Part shown: positions 1 to 6,483 of the stretch, piece by piece | How the letters are laid out: each line of letters opens with the position of its first letter | How positions within the stretch are numbered: position 1 is the stretch's first letter | Origin: Neobacillus endophyticus | GTDB lineage: Bacteria > Bacillota > Bacilli > Bacillales > Cytobacillaceae | Length of the DNA stretch: 64,000 nucleotides | Reading direction: 5' to 3' | NCBI RefSeq assembly: GCF_013248975.1 | Contig: NZ_JABRWH010000002.1 | Coordinates: 186,001 to 250,000 of the forward strand | Notes under the pieces: model-generated | The model's input: only the letters and a program-made list of their open reading frames with translations | Told to the model about the DNA's origin: nothing | Databases searched by the model: none | Translations under genes and position numbers: made by a program

Positions 1-442
1 GTTGAATTCGACCCTGTAGAAATATATCCGCCTCTCCCCAGTCGAATTGGAATTGGTGGCCGAGTTGAAAATCAAGAGGAATGAAGATTTCCTGAAGCTT
101 CTTTTTGCGTTTTGCGACAACCTTACGAAGATTTGATTCTGACCCTTTAAATTGATATTCATCTTCTAATCTTCTAAAGATCCGGGCAGCTGTGTGTTTT
201 TGTTTTCCCCATCGCTTAAAATCCTCTTCAAGCCATTGATCTATGATAGGAAGGACACGTTTGATTTCATCTGAACTTTCCTTTTTTCCATAAACCTTTT
301 GCCTATTAATTGTTGTTGGCGGTTCGTTTTGTTTAAGATATTTACTTACAGTATTTCTTGAAATACCAAGTTTCTTGGCAATCTGTCGCTGAGACAGTCC
401 TTCTACCTCTTTCAAAAATTTGATATTATGAAATTGAGCCAT
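1..442 (-). CDS. istA: IS21 transposase IstA, N-terminal part (runs off window)
   Basis: This is the DDE transposase of an IS21 element. The visible 147 residues start MAQFHNIKF. An N-terminal helix-turn-helix (GLSQRQIAKKLGISRNTVSK) would bind the terminal repeats. It is followed by a linker and the beginning of the catalytic core, where the motif QFQFDWGEAD holds the first catalytic Asp. The reading frame is open to base 1, so the gene is cut by the window edge and not by mutation. The start is the first ATG after the terminal repeats. It is not the same subtype as the two complete IS21 elements further right (27.5 and 46.4 kb), whose proteins start differently. Confidence 0.85.
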   Translation of the reverse strand, partial: MAQFHNIKFLKEVEGLSQRQIAKKLGISRNTVSKYLKQNEPPTTINRQKVYGKKESSDEIKRVLPIIDQWLEEDFKRWGKQKHTAARIFRRLEDEYQFKGSESNLRKVVAKRKKKLQEIFIPLDFQLGHQFQFDWGEADIFLQGRIQ

Positions 443-580
443 ATCGATCATCCTTTTTTCCTCTCTTCAATTGATAAGTGGTCACTTTCAATCATAAGAG
501 AGGTTATTAAAATTGGAAATCGGGTGGCTCATTTTTTATGTGATCGAACCATTTAAAAGTGGCTCAATATTAAATTATCA
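1..580 (-). mobile_element. IS21-family insertion sequence, end portion (copy 1)
   Basis: The istA start and its upstream terminal region are present; the rest lies off the left edge. The presumed outer tip at 559-580, read on the minus strand, starts TGATAATTTAATATTGAGCC. This fits the TG...CA ends of IS21 elements. A second GAGCCAC repeat lies about 35 bp inside, as in the multiple terminal repeats of this family. The exact tip is inferred from this motif. Confidence 0.7.
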
Positions 581-776
581 AATACAAAATATTCCTTCAT
601 TTAACATTTTACCTCTGAATAGATAATCTTGATCTTCAACAAAACCAGCTAATAGTTGTCAACATTTTTCAATGAAAAAATTAAAATATAGATGATATAC
701 TAAAAATGAGTATGCCAAATAACCTTCCATATTTTCAAAATTGGAAGGTTTTGTTTTGTAATGTTAAATATAGTTT

Positions 777-2538
777 TTAATCCAATTCTTGGAAAAATGT
801 CTTGTTCTTTAAAAGCGCATAAATCAAGTGTAAAAGCTTATTAACACAAGCGATAAGTGCTACTCTATAGGGTTTGAGTATTGCGGACAGAATGAGCCGG
901 GGGTGCGGAGTTTTGAGCCATTGTTTGCGGACGACAGAGCCAGTGAATGCGGAGAGAGAGCCACTAGCTACAGTAACGAATTATAATACGAGGCCATGAA
1001 GATTATATGCACTTGTGTAGTGCCGACTTGCCTTTAAGGCTTGAGAGTGTTGCCTTAAAGGCAACATGGCCTGTGGGCATGATAGGCTTGGCTGCCACTC
1101 CATGTAATGTGTTTTGAGTTATATTGTTATACAGGATATATTCGTCGTTGGGATTTTCTGGATAGAGAAAAATTCAATGACTATGTGGTGGATTTTTGAT
1201 TGACTATATACACAATTAACCACAAAAAAACCTCCTGTATAATATTGTCATGCATTTTTGCATGCATTTTTTATTATACAAGAGGTTATTTGTTTTATCG
1301 TGCCAGCTCTAACTCCGCAGATGGTGGCTCACTCTTCCGCACTGACCGGCTCAAAACTCCGCACATGTGGCTCAATTCCTATGCAATAATCAGGGTTTAC
1401 CCTCGTCGCGTTTTTTATCGTAAAACTCTCTTAATTTTTTATTTCGAGGAATAACGGTATCACTTGTCTTCTGTTTTCGGGCATCTCGAATTCCACAGTA
1501 TACAGCCATATATAATGCCTGCCTTAACCTTCTAGATCCTCTTTTTGTTATACGATTTTTGGTTGCTGTAAATCTTCCAGAAGAGTAAACGCTAGGATCT
1601 ATTCCCGCAAAGGCAACTAACTTTTTCGGGTGATTAAACCGATCTATTTCTCCTATTTCAGAAATGATTGTTGCCGCAATCTTTTCTCCGATACCAGGAA
1701 TAGACTGGATAATCTTATATTCTTCAATTTCTTTAGCGAGGGTATCTATTTCTGCTTCTAGTTGTGATAGATGCTCTTGATATTGAAGAACGATGGTGAT
1801 TAACATCTTTAGGTTAAAAATATGACTATCATACAAGTTATTTTGAAATGGATTTCGTAATGCTGCTTCAATAAGCTTTTGTGCTTTTTCTTTTGCCCAC
1901 TTTTCAGAACGCCTAGTACATAACGATGCAATCTTGTCGGTTAATACAGATTCGGTAGTTTTTAGTACCTGTTCAGAAGTAGGAAATAGGGAAAGAGTCT
2001 GTAAAGATACTTTTGAATATAAATCACCAAAGACACCTCTAAATTCAGGAAATACCTGATCTAGCACTGTTAGCAGTTGTACCTTGGTCTGTGTAGAGAT
2101 ACCCGTAATTATCTCTTGTTGTCTTGTAAGATTACGAAGGTTTAAAAGTTGAAGACCTCTTTTCTTATACGGCTCAACTTCTTCTTTATAGAATAGTTCG
2201 CATAGATGATAGGCATCGACAGCGTCTGTTTTTACTTTTCTTAAATTTGTACTCCTTGCTCGATGAGAGATAAGGGGGTTCACAATAATATAAACATATT
2301 GTTGTTCCTCCAAAAATTGAATAACAGGAGAGTGGTAATGCCCTGTTGATTCTAAGATAACCGAAGGTTTCTCACCATCAGCTACTCTTTCAATCTCTTT
2401 TAAGAATCCTAATAGATACTCAAAACCCTCAACAGTATGCTTTACACTAAAACTTTTACGAAAAGGTTGACTCTTATCCAAGAATGCTTGTACCTGACTT
2501 TCACCTTTAGAAACATCCAGACCTACTACTGGATTCAT
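777..2538 (-). pseudogene. IS110-family transposase, split near its C-terminus
   Basis: An IS110 transposase has an N-terminal DEDD RuvC-like domain (VVGLDVSKGE, then KTDAVDAYHL) and a C-terminal Transposase_20 domain with a helix-hairpin-helix (IQSIPGIGEKIAATIISEIG) and a Ser-containing motif (IDPSVYSSGRF). The start is the ATG at 2,538, behind AGGAGG. Residues up to ...KKRDEGKP are intact. The frame then enters an inserted element (875-1,392) and stops at once. The missing tail is found beyond it at 777-874 and reads YRVALIACVNKLLHLIY to a natural stop. Removing the insert and one GGGTT copy restores a continuous frame of about 410 codons. Only the last 30 or so residues are lost. Confidence 0.85.
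875..1392. mobile_element. 518-bp IS21-like miniature (non-autonomous) element
   Basis: Both tips begin TGA.TATTGC and end in the matching GCAATA..TCA. Each end carries repeated GAGCC motifs, including a shared TGCGGAGTTTTGAGCC at about 908-923 and, inverted, 1,352-1,367. It is flanked by a 5-bp direct repeat GGGTT (870-874 and 1,393-1,397). The interior has no transposase. It holds two hairpins: GCCTTTAAGGC against GCCTTAAAGGC near 1,030-1,064, and AACCTCCTGTATAAT against ATTATACAAGAGGTT at about 1,229-1,288. The tips resemble the IS21 end at 559-580, so an IS21 transposase could act on it in trans (inference). Confidence 0.75.
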
Positions 2539-2794
2539 GATCATCTCCTCCTTAGAAATTAAGATTAGTCGGTTGTCCCTAGAGCTTCCTTGTACTATCA
2601 TAGGTTCGCTTGTTAAACGGGATCTTTGTCCCAACCAGCCTGAAACATGCTTATACAAGTAGGGAGTGAACAGTTTTGCGGACGGGATCGAGTCCCACGG
2701 GCGCTACGTTCTACTCCGACTACCGCTATAATAAAACCAATTAAAAAAAGTTCAACCAGTAAAAACTGGTTAAACTTATATTACGATCGGGCGC
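2539..2794 (-). ncRNA. Candidate IS110 bridge-RNA region
   Basis: About 250 bp of non-coding DNA separate the IS110 transposase start from the element boundary, and they are nearly identical in both copies (also 44,334-44,582). In IS110 elements such as IS621 the non-coding end upstream of the recombinase encodes the bridge RNA, which pairs with target and donor DNA. The region contains an inverted repeat (AACCAGT / ACTGGTT, about 2,754-2,773) and a GGACGGGATCGAGTCCCAC stem near 2,680-2,698. Transcription and loop assignments were not tested. Confidence 0.45.
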
Positions 2795-2863
2795 GATTGT
2801 AGAGTAACATAGAGAGGAAATGATCAAACTTTTTTATAAAAGAATGAGTCAATTAAAAATATT

Positions 2864-2907
2864 AAGAGCGTGTTTTGATCAATCTTTTTTCCAAAACACG
2901 CTCTTTT
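2864..2907. terminator. Rho-independent terminator hairpin
   Basis: Perfect arms AAGAGCGTGTTTTG and CAAAACACGCTCTT enclose a 14-nt T-rich loop and are followed by TT. There is no clear gene directly upstream on the plus strand, so it may belong to a gene lost when the IS110 element arrived. Confidence 0.6.
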
Positions 2908-3025
2908 CTATGTTCGTTTACCAAGGTTATTAGTATCAATTTGATCAAACTTTATTTTAAAGCAACATCTAGAGAACCCCTCTATTCCGCATCAATTTCT
3001 TTTTTCATTTTTTTAGAATTAACCC

Positions 3026-3064
3026 TGCAAACACTTGGCATATAAGCTTTGCCAAGTGTTTGCA
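3026..3064. repeat. Perfect 15-bp inverted repeat
   Basis: TGCAAACACTTGGCA and its exact complement are separated by 9 bp. There is no T-run on either side, so it is not a typical terminator. It lies about 230 bp upstream of a small HTH regulator gene. It could be an operator, a replication or partition site, or a hairpin in a leader RNA. Confidence 0.5.
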
Positions 3065-3298
3065 AAACTATATGCCGGTGATTTTTTTAAAAGAACGTGG
3101 GGCTTTTTACTGATTCTGAAGGACAGATAAACTTATCAGCCTATGAACCTAGTAATCTTAGGAACTTTCATACGAAAATAAAGATTCCTCCCAGGAATAT
3201 TATTTCTTTTTGCTTGGTTTTTTCTTTTGTTTAAACTTCGGAAATTCTGTCAAAGATGAATACAAAAGAAAAGTGCTTAGAACTGGAGAGTGAAGAAC

Positions 3299-3517
3299 GT
3301 GTTTGGCCTTACTACTACAAAGACCAAGTTTGGAAGATACTTAGATAAGCATGATATTAAACAAAGTTGGTTAGCATCTAAAGCAAAAGTTAGTCAAGGG
3401 TATATTAGTAAATTAGCAAATGATAAAGAAAAATTGCCTTCTATTCAAGTAGCAAGAAGAATTATAAAAGTACTTAAACAGTATGATCCTAATATAGATT
3501 TCAACCGATTTTGGTGA
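3299..3517 (+). CDS. Small helix-turn-helix (XRE/Cro-like) regulator
   Basis: This is a probable DNA-binding regulator of about 72 residues. Almost the whole protein is one HTH domain: RYLDKHDIKQSWLASKAKVS then QGYISKLANDKEKLPSIQVA, with the spacing of the XRE fold. I chose the GTG at 3,299 because GGAG at 3,285-3,288 sits 10 bp before it. A GTG at 3,290 would be too close to that site. No sensing domain is present, so it may act on its own operon or on plasmid copy or transfer functions (inference). The next gene on the same strand starts 175 bp on. Confidence 0.75.
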   Translation: MFGLTTTKTKFGRYLDKHDIKQSWLASKAKVSQGYISKLANDKEKLPSIQVARRIIKVLKQYDPNIDFNRFW

Positions 3518-3692
3518 TATAGCCATCTTGAAAACTGAAGTTATCATGTTATTATTAATTTTTTGGGTATCCGGATTAATTGGTTGCTGATTACGAATAC
3601 CTTCACTGATTATAATCCTCAATGGATGCATGTTCCACCATGTATACATATTGTAACTTTTGCCCACTCTAACCATAAAAGGAGTGGTTAAT

Positions 3693-3899
3693 GTGGCTGA
3701 AACGTTTAGAAAAAGCAAAGTAAATAAACTAGTTGAAAAGCTCAAAATGAGAAAGGAAATAGCCATTGATAATAATTCTTTTACTAGTGAAAAAGCTCCT
3801 ATGAGCTATCATGACGGATTTTACAATGGTCAGTTGAATATGCTTAATAAGGTATTAGAAGATATTGATGAAATTTTCAATTTAAGTGAAGCACATTAG
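3693..3899 (+). CDS. Small hypothetical protein
   Basis: I do not recognise this 68-residue protein. It starts at a GTG (VAETFRKSKVNKLVEKL), 9 bp after AAAGGA at 3,678-3,683. The first third is strongly basic and helical. The rest (YHDGFYNGQLNMLNKVLEDIDEIF) could form an amphipathic helix. There is no signal peptide or membrane segment. A weak hairpin with a T-run (AGCACATTAGTGCTTTTTT, 3,889-3,907) overlaps its stop and probably ends the transcript. The codon use looks like a genuine gene. Confidence 0.55.
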   Translation: MAETFRKSKVNKLVEKLKMRKEIAIDNNSFTSEKAPMSYHDGFYNGQLNMLNKVLEDIDEIFNLSEAH

Positions 3900-4163
3900 T
3901 GCTTTTTTCTTTGTGTCATCCTTTGTTTCTTACTTTAAAAACTTTTTTTATAAATCCCTCTTTATAGCGGAACAACCACTTATTCTGATTAGGAGAACCC
4001 ATCAAAAAAAGTGAGACTGAATCTGTATTCTCACTATCCCTTTGTTGGGTTTTTTGAGTTGGCTATTTGAGTTTTAAATTTTCTTTTATGAGTCATATCT
4101 CATTTTCCTGCCCCATATAGTTTATAAAAATCAGGTCTGACACCAAAAAGGGGAAAAGATAAA

Positions 4164-4409
4164 TTGAATGACCATAGGATTCGAAAAAGTGTATCTTTTA
4201 ACGTTACCGAAGAGTTAGAGAAACAATTGCTCGACTTTGCGCTTAGTCAGTCAGAGAACTTCTCGGGTTATTGCAAAGACCTCATTATGGCTGAAATGAA
4301 GCGGGTAGAGCAACGATCCAAACGGAAAATCATTAAATTGAATACGTCTGGTAGTATCTCGATAAGTGCAAATGAATTTGAAACTATGTTTGCTTTAAGA
4401 AACACATGA
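4164..4409 (+). CDS. Putative ribbon-helix-helix DNA-binding protein
   Basis: This 81-residue protein starts at TTG, 8-10 bp after AGGGG. A short beta strand (RKSVSFNVTEELEKQLLDFA) is followed by two helices (SQSENFSGYCKDLIMAEMKRV), the pattern of an RHH/CopG-type dimeric DNA-binding protein. A basic linker and a short beta-rich tail follow. It is the first gene of a tight three-gene plus-strand cluster (20 bp, then 10 bp gaps). Such small proteins are common in plasmid copy-control, partition or relaxosome loci, but nothing here identifies which. The RHH assignment rests on pattern only. Confidence 0.5.
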   Translation: MNDHRIRKSVSFNVTEELEKQLLDFALSQSENFSGYCKDLIMAEMKRVEQRSKRKIIKLNTSGSISISANEFETMFALRNT

Positions 4410-4428
4410 GGAAGGGTGATACGTATTG

Positions 4429-4827
4429 ATGAATAATATCTTTACTCCAATGTTCGATAAAAGAGTCAAGCCTGCTTATCTTCCCCAGCATGAGGAAAAG
4501 CCTCGAAAAAAGAGAAAGGATAAAAGAATTCAAATCAAGGTCCCTGTAACAGAAGAGGAAAAAATCGTTATAGCCAAACTAAGCTTCCAGAATGGATACC
4601 AAGGTGACATACATCCCTATTTAGATATGTTGTTTTCTGTTGCTGTTGAACGGAATTATATGAAATACGCTCGTTCTATTCCTTATAAAGATACTGCCCT
4701 CTATGTATCTACTAAACTTCCAAAAGAAGTTTACGATAAGATCATTCAGCTAAAAGTGGATTGGGGGATGCGTAGCATTCGTCAAGCTGCACATCGTATC
4801 TTAATGAATGAAATTAACGTGTCCTAA
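4429..4827 (+). CDS. Hypothetical basic protein, second gene of the small cluster
   Basis: I do not recognise this 132-residue protein. It starts MNNIFTPMFDKRVKPAYL, and a TTG one codon upstream is an alternative start. A highly basic stretch (KPRKKRKDKRIQIKVPV) leads into two similar segments. Each is a beta strand followed by a helix: IQIKVPVTEEEKIVIAKLSF and LYVSTKLPKEVYDKIIQLKV. This suggests a duplicated RHH-like or wing motif that binds nucleic acid. There is no membrane segment. The next gene starts 10 bp after its stop, so the two are probably cotranscribed. Confidence 0.5.
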   Translation: MNNIFTPMFDKRVKPAYLPQHEEKPRKKRKDKRIQIKVPVTEEEKIVIAKLSFQNGYQGDIHPYLDMLFSVAVERNYMKYARSIPYKDTALYVSTKLPKEVYDKIIQLKVDWGMRSIRQAAHRILMNEINVS

Positions 4828-4837
4828 GGGGTGTTTA

Positions 4838-5404
4838 ATGATGAGCACCATTAAATATAGCCAGTATGATTTATTATCGGAAGAATTAGCTCTTTTAGAG
4901 GAAGTTAAAAACCCTTTTAGGCGTGCTCTTAATTCACTGTTTAAGCCGAAAACATTTTTGTTTCATGTCTCTGTCCCTAATGACTTGTATCTCCGAGCGG
5001 AAACATTATGTGATGATGTTACAAATTTACGTGATGAGGACGAAACATATACTCAAAGTGAACTAGTGAACCATACCTTCTGTTCTTTTATTGACCAAGT
5101 CCGTAAACATGATTCCAATGTTGGCGGCATCTATAACCGTTTAATCGTAAGGAAACAAGAGATTCTTGTCGTGAATAATACACCTCTATTCCCTGCAAAA
5201 AGTAAAACCACTGTCAGCACCAAAATCCATCGAGAGGACGTGTACCGATCAGAAGTTTTGTTACGAGACCTTGCTGTATTTGCCCCAAAACATTCACTTC
5301 AAGTGGAACACCTCATAGAGATTGTATATTTAGATTTTTTACTGGAATACCAAAATGGCCGGAGAAAGAATGTGATCAAAGAGATTGTAGATACATTAGA
5401 TTAG
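4838..5404 (+). CDS. Hypothetical protein, third gene of the small cluster
   Basis: I do not recognise this protein of about 188 residues. I chose the ATG at 4,838 (MMSTIKYSQYDLL) because AAGGGG sits 6-7 bp before it. It also has the strand-helix pattern of its neighbour twice: FLFHVSVPNDLYLRAETLCD near residue 40 and TVSTKIHREDVYRSEVLLRD near residue 125. The three genes of the cluster may therefore be related by duplication. It is soluble and mildly acidic. A hairpin terminator follows the stop by 8 bp, closing the cluster. Confidence 0.5.
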   Translation: MMSTIKYSQYDLLSEELALLEEVKNPFRRALNSLFKPKTFLFHVSVPNDLYLRAETLCDDVTNLRDEDETYTQSELVNHTFCSFIDQVRKHDSNVGGIYNRLIVRKQEILVVNNTPLFPAKSKTTVSTKIHREDVYRSEVLLRDLAVFAPKHSLQVEHLIEIVYLDFLLEYQNGRRKNVIKEIVDTLD

Positions 5405-5412
5405 CGATTTGG

Positions 5413-5440
5413 ATAAAGCCTTTGAGAAAGGCTATTTTTT
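5413..5440 (+). terminator. Terminator of the 4.2-5.4 kb cluster
   Basis: AGCCTTTGAGAAAGGCT is followed by eight T. A near copy lies at about 6,307-6,336 (AAGCCTTTGAAAAGGGCT then seven T and GCAAT), so the two are probably duplicates. Confidence 0.75.
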
Positions 5441-5511
5441 TTGCAATCATTACCTTACATTGGCGTGGCAAGGGTGGGTTATTTTTTTTACCCCAAGAAT
5501 TGGTGTTTACC

Positions 5512-5540
5512 TTTACAATCAAATTGGATATGCATATAAT
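5512..5540 (+). promoter_or_regulatory. Promoter of the antisense (antitoxin) RNA
   Basis: TTTACA at 5,512-5,517 and TATAAT at 5,535-5,540 are exactly 17 bp apart, and a TG dinucleotide lies at 5,531-5,532. It fires rightwards into the 3' part of the toxin gene, with a start expected near 5,547. Confidence 0.65.
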
Positions 5541-5546
5541 AAAGAT

Positions 5547-5694
5547 ATACAGCAAACGTTAAAAAGGGACACCAGCTGTAACTGGCATCCCTGACATACA
5601 AGCTACACTGCTAGAAGTGCAGCGACCCGGTGAAGAAATAATCCTCCAACCTTTGGTCAAGGTATTATATTAAGGGAGGGTTATTTTCTTTTTG
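5547..5694 (+). ncRNA. Candidate antisense antitoxin RNA
   Basis: A transcript of about 150 nt from the promoter above would overlap the 3' untranslated part and last codons of the toxin on the other strand. It could end at a hairpin formed by AATAATCCTCC (about 5,636-5,646) and GGGAGGGTTATT (5,675-5,684 region), followed by TTCTTTTT. This tail-to-tail layout is that of RatA/TxpA and SR4/BsrG in Bacillus subtilis. The ends are predicted only. Confidence 0.55.
5566..5596 (-). terminator. Terminator of the toxin mRNA
   Basis: Read on the minus strand, AGGGATGCCAG...CTGGTGTCCCT forms a stem followed by TTTTT. It places the toxin mRNA 3' end near 5,563, giving a transcript of about 270 nt. Confidence 0.7.
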
Positions 5695-5776
5695 TTAAAG
5701 AAATAACTGCTATGAATACTGATACGATTAAGCCTGCGAATGAAACTGCAAACATTAGTGATTCGTATACTGTCAT
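5681..5776 (-). CDS. Type I toxin peptide of the TxpA/BsrG (holin-like) family
   Basis: This 31-residue peptide (MTVYESLMFAVSFAGLIVSV, then FIAVISLTKRK) has a short acidic head, one hydrophobic membrane helix and a basic tail, as in BsrG/TxpA-type plasmid and prophage toxins. A very strong ribosome site (GAGGAGGTGA) lies 7 bp before the ATG. Upstream, TTCCTCATGAGAGGAGG can fold so that the ribosome site is paired. GCAGCGACC in the mRNA 3' region (5,619-5,627) complements GGTCGCTGC in the leader (5,805-5,813), the long-range pairing used to hold such toxin mRNAs inactive. Its expected role is post-segregational killing or stabilisation of the plasmid by membrane damage. Confidence 0.8.
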   Translation of the reverse strand: MTVYESLMFAVSFAGLIVSVFIAVISLTKRK

Positions 5777-5841
5777 CAGCTGTCACCTCCTCTCATGAGG
5801 AAGTGGTCGCTGCCCATCTTACCTTGTAACTGTACTCTATT

Positions 5842-5847
5842 ATTATA
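5842..5847 (-). promoter_or_regulatory. Extended -10 promoter of the toxin
   Basis: On the minus strand TGGTATAAT is an extended -10 box 66 bp before the toxin start codon. No good -35 is seen. Confidence 0.5.
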
Positions 5848-5988
5848 CCATAATTATCCTCTGTTTCCTATTAATATAGTGCTAATTGCACATCTTATAT
5901 AACTTCTTGCAGGATGGAATTAGTTTATAGATGAGTGGAACGAACAAAATATACTCAATAAGGTGTAGAAAAAGATTCTGTGCTACGA

Positions 5989-6210
5989 TTAATTAGCTCC
6001 AAAACCATGTCGAATGATTTTTTTCTGAGCGCTGGTTTCCCAAGAATAAAAATAATATCTACTCTTATCTTTTTGAAAAGTGACTTCTACATCATATGGA
6101 ATAGCGCCACCTTTATTAAAATTATAATCTATTTTAAGATTATAAATATCTTTATTTGTATATCCTTCTTTTTGAAGCTCCCATAAAACCGCTGTTAAAA
6201 GATATTCCCT
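5989..6210 (-). pseudogene. 5'-truncated gene fragment (DUF3139-like)
   Basis: The frame is open for 73 codons without a start codon. It reads LLTAVLWELQKEGYTNKDIY, then a stretch with IPYDVEVTFQKDKSRYYFYS. This resembles the C-terminal part of small secreted or membrane-anchored DUF3139 proteins of Bacilli, which have a GY..DI....Y......Y.V.V.F.D pattern. The N-terminal membrane anchor is missing. The family match is from memory and tentative. Confidence 0.4.
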
Positions 6211-6306
6211 TTAGTATGTCAAAATCCCTTAAGAAACCAGGCTATGAAGCCCTTGTCGCTATTTACAATTGGTACCGATAGCAACTTAATTTCGGTTGTA
6301 ACGCTT

Positions 6307-6336
6307 GGATTAAGCCTTTGAAAAGGGCTATTTTTT
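6307..6336 (+). terminator. Terminator hairpin, duplicate of the one at 5,413
   Basis: AAGCCTTTGAAAAGGGCT is followed by TTTTTTT. It isolates the toxin gene that follows from upstream transcription. Confidence 0.6.
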
Positions 6337-6383
6337 TGCAATTTAACGTTATTAGTAAAAAATCCCTATATTTACCTAATGGA

Positions 6384-6399
6384 ATATTGTTTACAATAT
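6384..6399. promoter_or_regulatory. Palindrome upstream of the polymorphic toxin gene
   Basis: ATATTGT-TT-ACAATAT is a perfect 7-bp-arm dyad 85 bp before the toxin start. It may be an operator. Confidence 0.4.
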
Positions 6400-6483
6400 G
6401 TTACGGGTGTTTTGATTTACATATTTAAACAAATGAAAATTTGAAATATCTAAATCTAGATAAACTAGGGGGATTTTTAGCAC

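Larger units (their letters stand above)
630..2794 (-). mobile_element. IS110-family element, copy 1, interrupted by an IS21-like miniature element
   Basis: The extent is inferred from identity with a second copy at 43,344-44,582. The two share about 75 bp at the left end (from TGATCTTC at 630) and everything from 1,628 to about 2,794. No inverted terminal repeats are evident, as is usual for IS110. The element holds one transposase gene and about 250 bp of conserved non-coding DNA upstream of it. Without the 518-bp inserted element and its 5-bp duplication it would be about 1.64 kb. A hairpin at 721-750 (AACCTTCCA / TGGAAGGTT) lies beyond the transposase 3' end and may be its terminator. Confidence 0.8.

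Noticed and set aside
1200..1454. 84-codon frame inside the miniature element
   Set aside because: Crosses the inner hairpin and the terminal repeats and runs into the IS110 gene; no ribosome site.
5409..5594. 61-codon frame after the small gene cluster
   Set aside because: It runs through a terminator, the antisense-RNA promoter and the toxin terminator, which explain the sequence better.
5980..6186. 68-codon plus-strand frame
   Set aside because: The opposite strand reads as a coherent protein fragment, so this is its shadow.
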